A stretch of 64,000 nt of DNA from Alicycliphilus sp. UBA6560 (lineage in GTDB: Bacteria > Pseudomonadota > Gammaproteobacteria > Burkholderiales > Burkholderiaceae_C). The position numbers were made by a program, and so were the translations under genes. The notes beneath the pieces were generated by a model that saw only the letters and a program-made list of their open reading frames with translations, did not search any database and was not told the origin of the DNA. The stretch covers positions 387,239-451,238 of the forward strand of contig DJJU01000011.1 in the NCBI GenBank assembly GCA_002434305.1, written 5' to 3'. Positions 17,628 through 29,349 of this stretch are shown here, piece after piece (position 1 is the first letter of the stretch; each line of letters opens with the position of its first letter).

Positions 17628-18499
17628 GCCTGGTGCAGCCGTCCGGCGTAATCGCGAGCGAACTGGTGCGCCACGCGCCCGCTGCGCGAGCCGCGCTCCA
17701 GCGCCCAGACCAGCGCCTCGGGCCGCGCCGCCTCGATGTCCGCCGCCGGCACACCGAGAGCGGACAGCCACTGGGCGACGATGGTCAGGTATTCGTGTTG
17801 GCTGAAGGGGTAGAAGCTGACCCACAGGCCGAAGCGCTCGGACAGGGAGATCTTTTCCTCCACCACCTCGCCGGGGTGGATCTCGCCATCCGCCGCCGTG
17901 GTGTAGCTGAGGTTGTCCTTCATCTGCTCGGGCAGCAGGTGGCGGCGATTGCTGGTGGCGTAGATCAGCACGTTGGGCGTGGCCGCGGCCACGGATCCGT
18001 CCAGGATAGATTTGAGCGCCTTGTAACCGCCCTCGCCTTCTTCGAAGCTCAGGTCGTCGCAGTAGATGATGAACTTCTCGGGCCGGCCGGCGACGACCTC
18101 CACGATGTCGGGCAGGTCCGTCAGGTCGCTCTTGTCCACCTCGATCAGGCGCAGCCCCTGCGCCGCATAGGCCTGCAGGCAGGCGCGGATCAGCGACGAC
18201 TTGCCAGTGCCGCGCGCGCCCGTCAGCAGCACATTGTTGGCCGTGCGGCCCTGCACGAACTGCTCGGTGTTGCGGCGGATCTTGTCCTTTTGCGCGTCGA
18301 TCTCCTGCAGGTCCTGCAGGGCGATGGCTGCCACCTGTCGCACCGGGACCAGCTGGCCCTGGCCACCGCTGCGGCGGCGGTAGCGCCAGGCAATGGCAGC
18401 AGACCAGTCCGGCGCGGCCAGAGGCTGGGGCAGCACGGCTTCGATGCGGGAAATCAGCTGCTCGGCACGCAGCAGCAAACGATCCAGTTTCTCACTCAT
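17624..18499 (-). CDS. DUF815 family AAA+ ATPase
   Basis: Predicted P-loop ATPase of unknown role. The 291-residue product has an N-terminal helical part (1-80), Walker A GARGTGKSS (about residue 92) and a Walker B-like FIIYCDDLSFE. The family is widespread in proteobacteria but has no settled function. It is coupled to mutT by a 4-bp overlap. A dispersed palindromic repeat abuts the start codon, and its GAGG lies in Shine-Dalgarno position. Confidence 0.9.
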   Translation of the reverse strand: MSEKLDRLLLRAEQLISRIEAVLPQPLAAPDWSAAIAWRYRRRSGGQGQLVPVRQVAAIALQDLQEIDAQKDKIRRNTEQFVQGRTANNVLLTGARGTGKSSLIRACLQAYAAQGLRLIEVDKSDLTDLPDIVEVVAGRPEKFIIYCDDLSFEEGEGGYKALKSILDGSVAAATPNVLIYATSNRRHLLPEQMKDNLSYTTAADGEIHPGEVVEEKISLSERFGLWVSFYPFSQHEYLTIVAQWLSALGVPAADIEAARPEALVWALERGSRSGRVAHQFARDYAGRLHQA

Positions 18500-18551
18500 T
18501 TTGGCCTCTAAGCCTTATCCAGCAAGCGCGAGCAGCTATCAAAACAATAGT
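18499..18551 (+). repeat. Dispersed ~55-bp palindromic repeat, copy 2
   Basis: Reads TTTTGGCCTCTAAGC, loop, then AAGCGCGAGCAGCTATCAAA and ACAATAGT. It occupies most of the gap between argJ and the DUF815 ATPase gene. On the leftward strand it ends AGAGGCCAAA directly before ATG, so the repeat appears to supply the ribosome binding site. Confidence 0.85.
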
Positions 18552-18574
18552 TCAATAGCCTGCCCGGCGGGGTA

Positions 18575-19804
18575 TCAGGAGCGGTAGTCGGCGTTGATGG
18601 TCACGTAGTCGTGGCTCAGGTCGCAGGTCCACACGGTGTCCGCTGCATCGCCACGGCCCAGCACCACGCGCACCGTGATCTCGCTTTGCTTCATCACGCG
18701 CTGACCGTCTTCCTCGCGGTAGGCCGGGTTGCGCCCACCCTGCACGGCCACGTGCACGTCGTCCAGGTACAGATCGATCAGCGTCTGGTCCAGATCGGCG
18801 ATGCCGGCGTAGCCCACGGCCGCCAGAATGCGGCCCAGGTTCGGGTCGCTGGCGAAGAAGGCCGTCTTGACCAGCGGCGAATGCGCGATGGCGTAGGCTA
18901 CCTGGCGGCACTCCTCGCCTGTCTTGCCACCTTCCACGCGCACGGTGATGAACTTGGTCGCGCCCTCGCCGTCGCGCACGATGGCCTGGGCCAGCTGCTG
19001 CGACACCTGCAGCAGCGCGGCCTTCAATGCGCTGCCCTCGGCGCTGTCCAGCGAGGTGATGGGCGCGTGCTGCGCCTTGTGCGTGGCAAGGAGCACGAAC
19101 GAGTCGTTGGTGCTGGTGTCGCCGTCGATGGTGATGCGGTTGAAGGACTGGTCGGCCAGCTCGCGCACCAGCTGGCGCATGAGTGCCGGAGCGATGCAGG
19201 CGTCCGTGGCCAGGAAGCCCAGCATGGTGGCCATGTTGGGTCGGATCATGCCCGCGCCCTTGGAGATCCCGGTGACTGATACCGTGACGCCGCCGATCTG
19301 CAGCTGCGTGCTGAAGGCCTTCGGGATCGTGTCGGTCGTCATGATGCCCTCGGCCGCACGCGCCCAGTGCTCCTGCTGCGCATCGGCCAGTGCCGCGGGC
19401 AGGCCGGCCTGGATACGCTCGACCGGCAGCGGCTCCATGATCACGCCGGTGGAAAACGGCAGCACCTGCGACGGCTGCAGGCCTAGGTGATCAGCCAGTG
19501 CCTGGCAGGTGGCGCGGGCACGCGCCAAGCCATCGGCGCCGGTGCCGGCGTTGGCATTGCCGGTGTTGACCACCATGGCGCGGATGGCCTGGCCGCCGTC
19601 CAGGTGCTCGCGGCAGACCTGCACCGGCGCGGCGCAAAAGCGGTTTTGCGTAAACACCCCGGCCACCGTGGCGCCCTCATCGAGCAGGAAGACGGTCAGG
19701 TCCTTGCGCCCGACCTTGCGCACGCCGGCCTCGGCCACGCCGATGCGCACGCCGTCAATGGGGTGCAGGTCCTGGGCCACGGGAGCGGAGAGATTCACGG
19801 GCAT
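18575..19804 (-). CDS. argJ: Bifunctional glutamate N-acetyltransferase/amino-acid acetyltransferase ArgJ
   Basis: Recycles the acetyl group from N-acetylornithine to glutamate in arginine synthesis, and may also use acetyl-CoA. The 409-residue product begins MPVNLSAPVAQDLHPIDGVR. The self-cleavage site is visible in IRPNMATMLGFLATD, where the Thr of ATML becomes the nucleophile and the N-terminus of the beta chain. A longer upstream frame runs through repeat DNA and is rejected. It lies downstream of secA but is separated from it by a repeat. Confidence 0.95.
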   Translation of the reverse strand: MPVNLSAPVAQDLHPIDGVRIGVAEAGVRKVGRKDLTVFLLDEGATVAGVFTQNRFCAAPVQVCREHLDGGQAIRAMVVNTGNANAGTGADGLARARATCQALADHLGLQPSQVLPFSTGVIMEPLPVERIQAGLPAALADAQQEHWARAAEGIMTTDTIPKAFSTQLQIGGVTVSVTGISKGAGMIRPNMATMLGFLATDACIAPALMRQLVRELADQSFNRITIDGDTSTNDSFVLLATHKAQHAPITSLDSAEGSALKAALLQVSQQLAQAIVRDGEGATKFITVRVEGGKTGEECRQVAYAIAHSPLVKTAFFASDPNLGRILAAVGYAGIADLDQTLIDLYLDDVHVAVQGGRNPAYREEDGQRVMKQSEITVRVVLGRGDAADTVWTCDLSHDYVTINADYRS

Positions 19805-19859
19805 AGATCGTCTTTCTTGAGAGGGCAAATAGGAACACCAGGCGCTATGAACGGCGCGC

Positions 19860-19976
19860 CCCAATGCCAGCAGACACCGCGCAAGGGCCGCCCCGCCGCG
19901 CTGGTGTCGTCCCCCTTCCCGAATGGCGCAGCCATTCAAGAGAAGGGGGAAGCGACGAAGTCGCTCAGGGGGTTGC
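19860..19976 (-). repeat. ~117-bp structured intergenic repeat, copy A
   Basis: Shares its whole length with 62638-62754. It has three nested or tandem stems: GACACC/GGTGTC (19873-19878 with 19903-19908), CCCCCTTC/GAAGGGGG (19911-19918 with 19942-19949), and inside the latter GAATGGC/GCCATTC (19921-19927 with 19931-19937). It sits between secA and argJ, both leftward. Confidence 0.85.
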
Positions 19977-19985
19977 TCCGAATGT

Positions 19986-22754
<2,769 letters not shown>

Positions 22755-22958
22755 GCGAGCAGGACCGCGCTGCACGCCGGAGGAAGAGGCGCCAGGGCGA
22801 CCCGTGTCCTAGGATAGGTAGGGTGTTCTGGAAGGGGCTGCCAGCCCGGATCTGTGACGGGCAGCAAAACGGAACATTCTACCTTTGCGTCTCCGGCACG
22901 GTCCGCGCCGCTGGCAGCCATGCGAGACACACACCATCCGTGATAATGCCCGCCCGCC

Positions 22959-23258
22959 ATGAACCGTCGCCACCACCCCATTACCGTCCAGCAAGCCAGC
23001 CAGGAATCTCCGACCCTGGCGCGCCTGGCCGCGCTCACACAGGAATCCAGCCAGCGCCTGAAGGCCATCGAGGCCCTGGTGCCCCCCCTGCTGCGCCCTG
23101 CCCTGCAGGCCGGCCCCATCGAGGGCGACTGCTGGTGCCTGCTGGTCAAGAGCAACGCCGCGGCTGCCAAGACGCGGCAACTGCTGCCTGCGTTCCAGGC
23201 GCATCTGCGCAGTCGGGGGTGGGAGGTGAACTCCATCCGCCTGAAGATCCAGGGCTGA
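22959..23258 (+). CDS. DciA-like / DUF721 family protein
   Basis: A 99-residue basic protein of the DUF721/DciA group (core LARLAALTQES-QRLKAIEALVPP, then CLLVKSNAAAAKTRQLLP, ending EVNSIRLKI). In many bacteria lacking DnaC/DnaI, DciA helps DnaB loading; whether this short form does so is inference. It diverges from secA across a 204-bp gap, a common pairing in this group. Confidence 0.8.
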   Translation: MNRRHHPITVQQASQESPTLARLAALTQESSQRLKAIEALVPPLLRPALQAGPIEGDCWCLLVKSNAAAAKTRQLLPAFQAHLRSRGWEVNSIRLKIQG

Positions 23259-23299
23259 GCCGCAGGGCCGCCGGGACTGGCGCGAGGAGACGTGAAAGA

Positions 23300-23375
23300 T
23301 GGTGCCGGTTGTCGGATTCGAACTGACGACCTACCGCTTACAAGGCGGGTGCTCTACCAACTGAGCTAAACCGGC
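23300..23375 (-). tRNA. tRNA-Thr (anticodon TGT)
   Basis: On the leftward strand the 76-nt cloverleaf begins GCCGGTTTAGCTC and ends AACCGGC-A-CCA with CCA encoded. The anticodon stem CCGCC/GGCGG (approximately) encloses TTGTAA, giving TGT. The T arm carries TTCGAAT. It lies between the DciA-like gene and sspB. Confidence 0.96.
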
Positions 23376-23417
23376 AAAGCGCGCATTGTAGCCGCCCGAA
23401 GGCGGCTTGATGCCGAG

Positions 23418-23924
23418 TTACTTGACGCGCTTGAGTGACGGGCGCGGTCCGCCGCCGGAGGGCGGGCGCGGCCCGTCCTCGGGAGTTTGTTCGCCGCCGC
23501 TGGCCTCCACGGGTTGCAGCGTTGCCGCTCCTGCTGGCCGTACAGGTTCGGCCGCGGCCAGGGACGCTCCAGGCTGCACCTCGGGCTCGTCCTCCAGCGG
23601 GAAAGCCATGCCCTGGCCGTTCTCGCGCGAATAGATGGCGATGACGCGACGCACCGGCACGATGATCTCGTGCGGCTTGCCGCCAAATCGCGCCTTGAAC
23701 TCGATGAAATCGTTGCCCAGCTGCAGCGCGCTGGTGGCGTCGTGGCTGACGTTGAGCACGATCTCGCCGTTGTTCACGTACTCACGCGGCACGCGGACCG
23801 ATTCGTTCACCCGCACCACGAGGTAGGGTGTGAAACCGTTGTCCGTGCACCATTCGTGCAGGGCGCGGATCAGGTAGGGCCGCGTGGAGGGCAAGGTCGG
23901 TGCGGCAGCGTCGTCGTTCATCAT
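23418..23924 (-). CDS. sspB: ClpXP adaptor SspB (stringent starvation protein B)
   Basis: Delivers ssrA-tagged proteins to ClpXP. The 168-residue product (167 if the second of two adjacent ATGs is used) contains the core RPYLIRALHEWCTDNGFTPY and the substrate groove NVSHDATSALQLGNDFIEF. A Pro/Gly/Ala-rich linker leads to a C-terminal LKRVK, resembling the short ClpX-binding tail of the family. It lies 44 bp downstream of sspA, as in E. coli. Confidence 0.94.
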   Translation of the reverse strand: MMNDDAAAPTLPSTRPYLIRALHEWCTDNGFTPYLVVRVNESVRVPREYVNNGEIVLNVSHDATSALQLGNDFIEFKARFGGKPHEIIVPVRRVIAIYSRENGQGMAFPLEDEPEVQPGASLAAAEPVRPAGAATLQPVEASGGEQTPEDGPRPPSGGGPRPSLKRVK

Positions 23925-23968
23925 CGTGCTTTGAGAGTGGGCGCCGCGGCGCCCGCAGTGCCTGGTAC

Positions 23969-24580
23969 TTACTTGCGCATCACCTTCTCGGAGGGCGTCA
24001 GCGCTTCGATGTAGGCCGGGCGCGAGAAGATGCGCTCGGCATACTTGAGCAGTGGCGCAGCGTTCTTGGACAGCTCGATGCCGTAGTAATCCAGGCGCCA
24101 CAGCAACGGAGCGATGGCCACGTCCAGCATGGAGAAGCCCTCGCCCAGCATGTACTTGTTCTTCAGGAACACCGGAGCCAGCTGCGTGAGGCGATCGCGG
24201 ATGTGGGCGCGGGCCTTTTCCAGCGCCTTCTCATTGCCCTTGGTGGCGCGCGACTCTAGCGTGTTGACGTGCACGAACAGTTCCTTCTCGAAGTTGAGCA
24301 GGAACAGCCGCACGCGGGCGCGGTCGATGGGATCGCCCGGCATCAACTGCGGATGCGGGAAGCGCTCGTCGATGTACTCGTTGATGATGTTGGACTCGTA
24401 CAGGATGAGGTCGCGCTCGACCAGGATGGGCACCTGGCCGTAGGGGTTCATCACGCTGATGTCCTCGGGCTTGTTATACAGGTCCACGTCCCGGATCTCG
24501 AAGTCCATGCCCTTTTCGAACAGAACGAAACGGCAGCGATGGGAGAAAGGGCAGGTCGTGCCCGAGTAAAGCACCATCAT
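23969..24580 (-). CDS. sspA: Stringent starvation protein A (GST-fold RNA polymerase partner)
   Basis: Glutathione-S-transferase-fold protein that in E. coli binds RNA polymerase and regulates stress and virulence genes. The 203-residue product begins MMVLYSGTTCPFSHRCRFVL with the thioredoxin-like half, followed by NPYGQVPILVERDLILYES and an all-helical C-terminal half. It lies after petC, separated by a terminator; sspA-sspB form one unit. Confidence 0.95.
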   Translation of the reverse strand: MMVLYSGTTCPFSHRCRFVLFEKGMDFEIRDVDLYNKPEDISVMNPYGQVPILVERDLILYESNIINEYIDERFPHPQLMPGDPIDRARVRLFLLNFEKELFVHVNTLESRATKGNEKALEKARAHIRDRLTQLAPVFLKNKYMLGEGFSMLDVAIAPLLWRLDYYGIELSKNAAPLLKYAERIFSRPAYIEALTPSEKVMRK

Positions 24581-24596
24581 GGTAGGCGGCTCCTGA

Positions 24597-24631
24597 AAAT
24601 CAAAAAGAGTGGGCGCTCAGGCGCCCACTCT
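24597..24631 (-). terminator. Rho-independent terminator after petC
   Basis: AGAGTGGGCGC (24606-24616) pairs perfectly with GCGCCCACTCT (24621-24631) around a 4-nt loop. The leftward strand then reads TTTTTGATTTT. It separates petABC from sspAB. Confidence 0.9.
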
Positions 24632-24689
24632 GGCATGCAGCCCGGCAGCGTACTCGCGCACGCGGACCGGGCCCTGTAAAAAACGGAAA

Positions 24690-25445
24690 TTACTTGACGT
24701 CTTTCCAGAAGGCGGCGTTCAGCCTCCAGGCGATCAGCGTGAACACCCCCAAGAAGGCCAGTACCCAGACGCCCACGCGCACACGGGTGTTCTGCGCCGG
24801 CTCCCCCATCCACTGGATGTAATTCACCAGGTCGCCCACGGCCTGGTCGTACTGCAGGGGCGTCATGGTGCCGCTGGAAACCTGCTCCCAGCCTTTGAAG
24901 ATGTGCTCGGTCGCGCCGTGAACGGTGCGCTCTTCGAACACCGGACGACGATCGCCCTGCAGCTGCCACAGCACGTGCGGCATGCCGACGCTGGGGAAGG
25001 CCAGGTTGTTCCAGCCCGTGCCGGTCGCCGGGTCGCGGTAGAAGGTGCGCAGGAAAGTGTAGAGGTAGTCGGCGCCCGTACCACCCGAGCCGGCACGCGA
25101 GCGCGCGATCACCGTCAGATCGGGCGGGTTGGCGCCGAACCAGGCCTTGGCCTGCAGCGGATCGATGGCCGCCTTCATGGTGTCGCCCACCTTGGTGGTG
25201 GTGAACAGCAGGTTGTCCTTGATCTGCTCGTCGCTCAGGCCGATGTCCTTCAGGCGGTTGAAGCGCATGAAGGCGGCAGAGTGGCAGTTCAGGCAGTAGT
25301 TGACGAACAGCTTGGCGCCGTTTTGCAGCGAGGCGGTGTCGCTGGTGTTGACGGGCGCCTTGTCCCATGCAATGCCGCCGCCAGCGGCATGCGCGCCGGC
25401 AACCAGGCCCACTGCGGTGAGCAGCGCAAAAATGATCTTCTTCAT
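24690..25445 (-). CDS. petC: Cytochrome c1 of the bc1 complex
   Basis: Covalent haem c subunit that passes electrons from the Rieske protein to soluble cytochrome c. The 251-residue product has a Sec signal peptide (MKKIIFALLTAVGLVAGAHA), haem motif CLNCH near residue 51, and a single C-terminal membrane anchor (VGVWVLAFLGVFTLIAW). It is third in petA-petB-petC, 21 bp after petB. Confidence 0.97.
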   Translation of the reverse strand: MKKIIFALLTAVGLVAGAHAAGGGIAWDKAPVNTSDTASLQNGAKLFVNYCLNCHSAAFMRFNRLKDIGLSDEQIKDNLLFTTTKVGDTMKAAIDPLQAKAWFGANPPDLTVIARSRAGSGGTGADYLYTFLRTFYRDPATGTGWNNLAFPSVGMPHVLWQLQGDRRPVFEERTVHGATEHIFKGWEQVSSGTMTPLQYDQAVGDLVNYIQWMGEPAQNTRVRVGVWVLAFLGVFTLIAWRLNAAFWKDVK

Positions 25446-25466
25446 GTTGGTGTTCTCCAGCTCGGC

Positions 25467-26888
25467 TCAGTGGGCGGCAAAGGTCACGCGCTCGGGCACG
25501 GGCTTGGGCGTGCCCAGCTGGCTCCACCAGGGCATGAGCAGGAAGAAGCCAAAGTAAAACAGCGTGCCCACTTGAGAGACGCGCTCGCCGATCGGCGACG
25601 GCGGCTGCACGCCCAGGTAGGCCAGGATGACGAAGTTGATCACGAACACCGCGTACATCCACTTGTGCCAGTCGGGACGGTAGCGGATGGAGCGCGCCGG
25701 GCTGTGGTCCAGCCAAGGCAGGAAGAACAGGATCACCACGGCACCACCCATGACCACCACGCCCCAGAACTTGGCATCAATGGCCAGCATCAGGGCAATG
25801 GCGACAACGGCGGCCACCACGACGATGCCCTTCATGATGCCCGGCAGTCGTGCCTTCAGGACGCCAAAGCCGGCACCCAGAACCACGCAGGCGATCAGCG
25901 CATACATCATCTCGCTCGTGATGGCGCGCAGCATTGAATAGAAGGGCGTGAAGTACCACACGGGCGCGATGTGCGCGGGCGTCTTCAGTGGATCGGCCGG
26001 GATGAAGTTGTTGTACTCCAGGAAGTAGCCGCCGAACTCGGGCGCAAAGAAGACGATGGCCGAGAAGATGAACAGGAACACGCACACGCCAAAGATGTCG
26101 TGCACCGTGTAGTAGGGATGGAAAGGGATGCCGTCCAGCGGATGGCCCTTGTCGTCCACCGCCTTGCCCGGACCCTTGATCTCGATGCCGTCAGGGTTGT
26201 TGGAGCCCACGTCGTGCAGCGCCAAGAGGTGCGCCACCACCAGGCCCAACAGCACCAGCGGCACGGCGATGACGTGGAAGCTGAAGAAGCGGTTCAGCGT
26301 GGCGTCGCCCACCACGTAGTCGCCGCGGATCAGCAGGGCCAGGTCAGGGCCGATGAAGGGAATGGCCGAGAACAGGTTCACGATCACCTGTGCGCCCCAG
26401 TAGGACATCTGGCCCCAGGGCAGCAGGTAGCCCATGAAGGCCTCGGCCATCAGCGCCAGGAAGATGGCGCAGCCGAAGATCCAGACCAACTCGCGCGGCT
26501 TGCGGTAGCTGCCGTACAGCAGGCCGCGGAACATGTGCAGATAGACCACCACGAAGAACGCCGAGGCACCCGTGGAGTGCATGTAGCGGATCAGCCAGCC
26601 CCAGGGCACGTCGCGCATGATGTACTCAACCGACTCGAAGGCCTTGGCGGCGTCGGGCTTGTAGTGCATCACCAGGAAGATGCCGGTGACGATCTGGATC
26701 ACCAGCACCAGGAGGGCCAGCGAGCCGAAGATGTACCAGAAGTTGAAGTTCTTCGGAGCGTAGTACTCCGACATGTGAACCTTGTAGGCGTCGAAGGCCG
26801 TAGGAAAACGGTTCTCCAGCCAGTTCATGGTCTTCGCGCCGGCCGAGGCGTTGGGCGAGACTTCCTTGAATTCGCGGTAAGCAGCCAT
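25467..26888 (-). CDS. petB: Cytochrome b of the bc1 complex
   Basis: Membrane core of ubiquinol:cytochrome c oxidoreductase with two b haems and the Qo and Qi sites. The 473-residue product has about nine hydrophobic segments. Haem-binding histidines are seen in IRYMHSTGASAFF and VVVYLHMFRG and later in FFSFHVIAVPLV. The Qo motif reads PVWY rather than PEWY, a variant known in beta- and gammaproteobacteria. It lies 12 bp after petA. Confidence 0.97.
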   Translation of the reverse strand: MAAYREFKEVSPNASAGAKTMNWLENRFPTAFDAYKVHMSEYYAPKNFNFWYIFGSLALLVLVIQIVTGIFLVMHYKPDAAKAFESVEYIMRDVPWGWLIRYMHSTGASAFFVVVYLHMFRGLLYGSYRKPRELVWIFGCAIFLALMAEAFMGYLLPWGQMSYWGAQVIVNLFSAIPFIGPDLALLIRGDYVVGDATLNRFFSFHVIAVPLVLLGLVVAHLLALHDVGSNNPDGIEIKGPGKAVDDKGHPLDGIPFHPYYTVHDIFGVCVFLFIFSAIVFFAPEFGGYFLEYNNFIPADPLKTPAHIAPVWYFTPFYSMLRAITSEMMYALIACVVLGAGFGVLKARLPGIMKGIVVVAAVVAIALMLAIDAKFWGVVVMGGAVVILFFLPWLDHSPARSIRYRPDWHKWMYAVFVINFVILAYLGVQPPSPIGERVSQVGTLFYFGFFLLMPWWSQLGTPKPVPERVTFAAH

Positions 26889-26900
26889 GTGTCAGTCCCC

Positions 26901-27500
26901 TCAGGCCTTCTTGTCTTCGCCGATCAAAAGGCGGGTGTCCGACAGGTACATGTGCGGCGGCACCTCCAGATTGTCCGGCGCGGGCTTGTTCTTGAACACG
27001 CGGCCGGCGAGGTCGAAGGTGGAGCCGTGGCACGGGCACAGAAAGCCGCCGTGCCAGTCGTCGGGCAGCGAGGGCTGGGGCCCGGTCGTGAACTTGTCCA
27101 CCGGCGAGCAGCCCAGATGGGTGCAGATACCCACGGCCACGAGGATCTCGGGCTTGATGGAGCGGTGCTCGTTGCGGGCGTACTCGGGCGTCAGCTCCGC
27201 GGGGTTGCGCTTGGACTGGGGATCGGCCAGCTGCCCGTCCAGCTTGGGCAGCTCGGCCAGCTGCTCGGGCGTGCGCTTGACGATCCACACCGGCTTGCCG
27301 CGCCACTCCACCGTGATCTTCTCGCCGGCCTTGAGCCCGGAGATATCCACCTCGACCGCAGCGCCGGCCGCCTTGGCCCGCTCGGACGGCTGGAACGTGC
27401 TCACAAAGGGGACGGCTACTGCCACGCCGCCCGCCGCGCCAGCGCAGCCGGACGCGATGAGCCACGTCCGTTTGCTGGAGTCGATCGGAGTATCACTCAT
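26901..27500 (-). CDS. petA: Rieske iron-sulfur protein of the bc1 complex
   Basis: [2Fe-2S] subunit that takes the first electron from ubiquinol. The 199-residue product has an uncleaved N-terminal anchor preceded by KRTWLIAS, a Tat-like signal with KR in place of RR. Cluster ligands are in CTHLGCSP and CPCHGS. It is the first gene of petABC and diverges from mscL over 135 bp. Confidence 0.97.
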   Translation of the reverse strand: MSDTPIDSSKRTWLIASGCAGAAGGVAVAVPFVSTFQPSERAKAAGAAVEVDISGLKAGEKITVEWRGKPVWIVKRTPEQLAELPKLDGQLADPQSKRNPAELTPEYARNEHRSIKPEILVAVGICTHLGCSPVDKFTTGPQPSLPDDWHGGFLCPCHGSTFDLAGRVFKNKPAPDNLEVPPHMYLSDTRLLIGEDKKA

Positions 27501-27635
27501 GGGGATCCTCGGTATGCATCGTTATAAAAGGTCAACTGCAAATTGTAGCGGAGCGAAAAAGGTTCCCCCCAGATGCGCGAGCGCAGTGGCTTGGACAATA
27601 CTTCGGGTCTTTCATCCAGGACAAAGGATTGGCAA

Positions 27636-28073
27636 ATGGGTATCGCACAAGAATTCAAAGAATTCGCGGTCAAGGGCAACGTGATCGATCTGGCCGTCGG
27701 CGTGATCATCGGTGGTGCCTTCGGCAAGATCGTGGATTCGGTGGTGAACGACCTGATCATGCCCGTGGTAGGCCTGGTGTTCGGCAAGCTGGATTTTTCC
27801 AACCTGTTCATCCCGCTGGCGCGCGTGCCTGCAGACGTACCGCACACGCTGGAGGCCGTCCGCAAGGCGGGCGTTCCGGTCTTTGCCTATGGGCATTTCC
27901 TGACCATCAGCCTGAATTTCTTCATCCTGGCCTTCATCATCTTTGTCATGGTCAAGCAGATCAACCGCCTGAAGCGCGAGCATGAAAAGAAGGTGGAGGA
28001 GCCGGCTGCGACCCCGGAGGACATCCAGCTGCTGCGCGAGATTCGCGATAGCCTGAAAAAGACCTCCTCCTGA
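27636..28073 (+). CDS. mscL: Large-conductance mechanosensitive channel MscL
   Basis: Homopentameric inner-membrane safety valve against osmotic downshock. The 145-residue product starts MGIAQEFKEFAVKGNVIDLA, with pore helix TM1 AVGVIIGGAFGKIVDSVV and TM2 FFILAFIIFVMVKQINRL. The C-terminal helix TPEDIQLLREIRDSL closes the bundle. A longer frame from 27573 adds 21 non-family residues and is rejected. Confidence 0.96.
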   Translation: MGIAQEFKEFAVKGNVIDLAVGVIIGGAFGKIVDSVVNDLIMPVVGLVFGKLDFSNLFIPLARVPADVPHTLEAVRKAGVPVFAYGHFLTISLNFFILAFIIFVMVKQINRLKREHEKKVEEPAATPEDIQLLREIRDSLKKTSS

Positions 28074-28192
28074 GGCGCTGCGGGGCGGCCCCTGCACGGG
28101 CTTGGGGTGCGCCGGTTTCACACCACACGCGCCATGGCGGATGATGAGAAATCAATACCGCACAGGTTGGCAGGTGTGCCACGCAGCCGCAT

Positions 28193-28219
28193 GCCCGTCC
28201 GCCGCCCGGCGGGCTTTTT
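28193..28219 (+). terminator. Probable terminator of mscL
   Basis: GCCCGTCCG pairs with CGGCGGGC (one bulge) and is followed by TTTTT (28215-28219), 120 bp after mscL and just before the end of the convergent pdxA. Confidence 0.6.
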
Positions 28220-28228
28220 CATGGGCGC

Positions 28229-29269
28229 TCAGCCGTGCGCCAGGGCGCGGGCCATGCGCACGGCCTCGATGAGGCTGGCCGGGTCGGCGGCGCCGCTGCC
28301 GGCGATGTCGAACGCCGTGCCGTGGTCCGGGCTGGTGCGAACCAGCGGCAGGCCCAGCGTCACGTTCACCCCCTTGTCCACGCCCAGGTACTTGACCGGA
28401 ATCAGACCCTGGTCGTGGTACATGGCCAGCACCACGTCGAACTCGCCCGGACGTGCGGCGGTATGGCGGGCGCGCATGAAGACCGTGTCGGGCGCATAGG
28501 GGCCGTGCGCGTCGATGCCCTCGGCCCGGGCGGTGGCGATGGCCGGGGCGATGGTTTCGATCTCCTCGCGCCCGAACAGGCCGCCCTCGCCCGCGTGCGG
28601 GTTCAGCCCGGCCACGCCGATGCGCGGCGCGCGGCCCAGGCTGCGCGCGAGCGCGGCGTGGGTGATGCGCAGGGTCTGCAGCACGCCGTCCTGCGTGACG
28701 GCCTCGATGGCCTCGCGCAGCGCCACGTGGATGCTGACCAGCACCGTGCGCAGCTCGTCGCTGGCCAGCATCATGCGCACCGGCATCTGCGCCACGGACA
28801 CGCCAGCGTGGCGCGCGGCCTCGGCCTGCAGCAGCTCGGTATGGCCGGGAAAGGGCACGCCGGCGGCGGCCAGCGCCTCCTTGTGCAGCGGCGCGGTGAC
28901 CAGGCCCGCCACCTCGCCGGCCAACGCGGCGCGCGCCGCCCAGACCACGCAGTCGGCCGCCGCACGGCCGGCCTCGGCGCTGACGGCGCCGAAGGGCGGC
29001 GGGCTGCCCAGGCCTGGCAGTTGCCATACCGGCAGCGCCTGCGGTGGCAGCTGCGTCAGATCCTGCAGGCGGGCGATGCGCTGCACGGCCAGCTCCGGCC
29101 GGCCCAGCTGCGCGGTGATGGCCGCGGCCCGCGCCAGTGTGGGGGCGTCGCCCACAACGAAGCAGCCCTGCAGCACGTCGGGCGCGTCGCGAAACGCCTT
29201 GGCGACGATCTCGGGACCAATGCCGGCCGGGTCGCCCTGCGTGATGGCCAGTGGCAGCGTGGAATGCAT
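28229..29269 (-). CDS. pdxA: 4-hydroxythreonine-4-phosphate dehydrogenase
   Basis: NAD-dependent step in pyridoxal 5'-phosphate synthesis by the DXP-dependent route. The 346-residue product begins ITQGDPAGIGPEIVAKA after nine residues. Metal-binding histidines lie in FPGHTELLQ, IHVALREA and MYHDQGLIPVKYLG. It follows the Nif3-like gene, from which a dispersed repeat separates it. Confidence 0.96.
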   Translation of the reverse strand: MHSTLPLAITQGDPAGIGPEIVAKAFRDAPDVLQGCFVVGDAPTLARAAAITAQLGRPELAVQRIARLQDLTQLPPQALPVWQLPGLGSPPPFGAVSAEAGRAAADCVVWAARAALAGEVAGLVTAPLHKEALAAAGVPFPGHTELLQAEAARHAGVSVAQMPVRMMLASDELRTVLVSIHVALREAIEAVTQDGVLQTLRITHAALARSLGRAPRIGVAGLNPHAGEGGLFGREEIETIAPAIATARAEGIDAHGPYAPDTVFMRARHTAARPGEFDVVLAMYHDQGLIPVKYLGVDKGVNVTLGLPLVRTSPDHGTAFDIAGSGAADPASLIEAVRMARALAHG

Positions 29270-29287
29270 GGCGTCGGTCTTCCAATG

Positions 29288-29341
29288 AAATCAGCCTCCA
29301 GCGCCCACCCGACAAGCGCTAGTAGCTATGAAAATAATAGT
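29288..29341 (+). repeat. Dispersed ~55-bp palindromic repeat, copy 3
   Basis: Reads GCCTCCAGCGC, loop, then AAGCGCTAGTAGCTATGAAA and ATAATAGT. It fills the 80-bp gap between the Nif3-like gene and pdxA, ending 9 bp before the Nif3-like stop codon. Confidence 0.85.
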
Positions 29342-29349
29342 ATCCAGGC

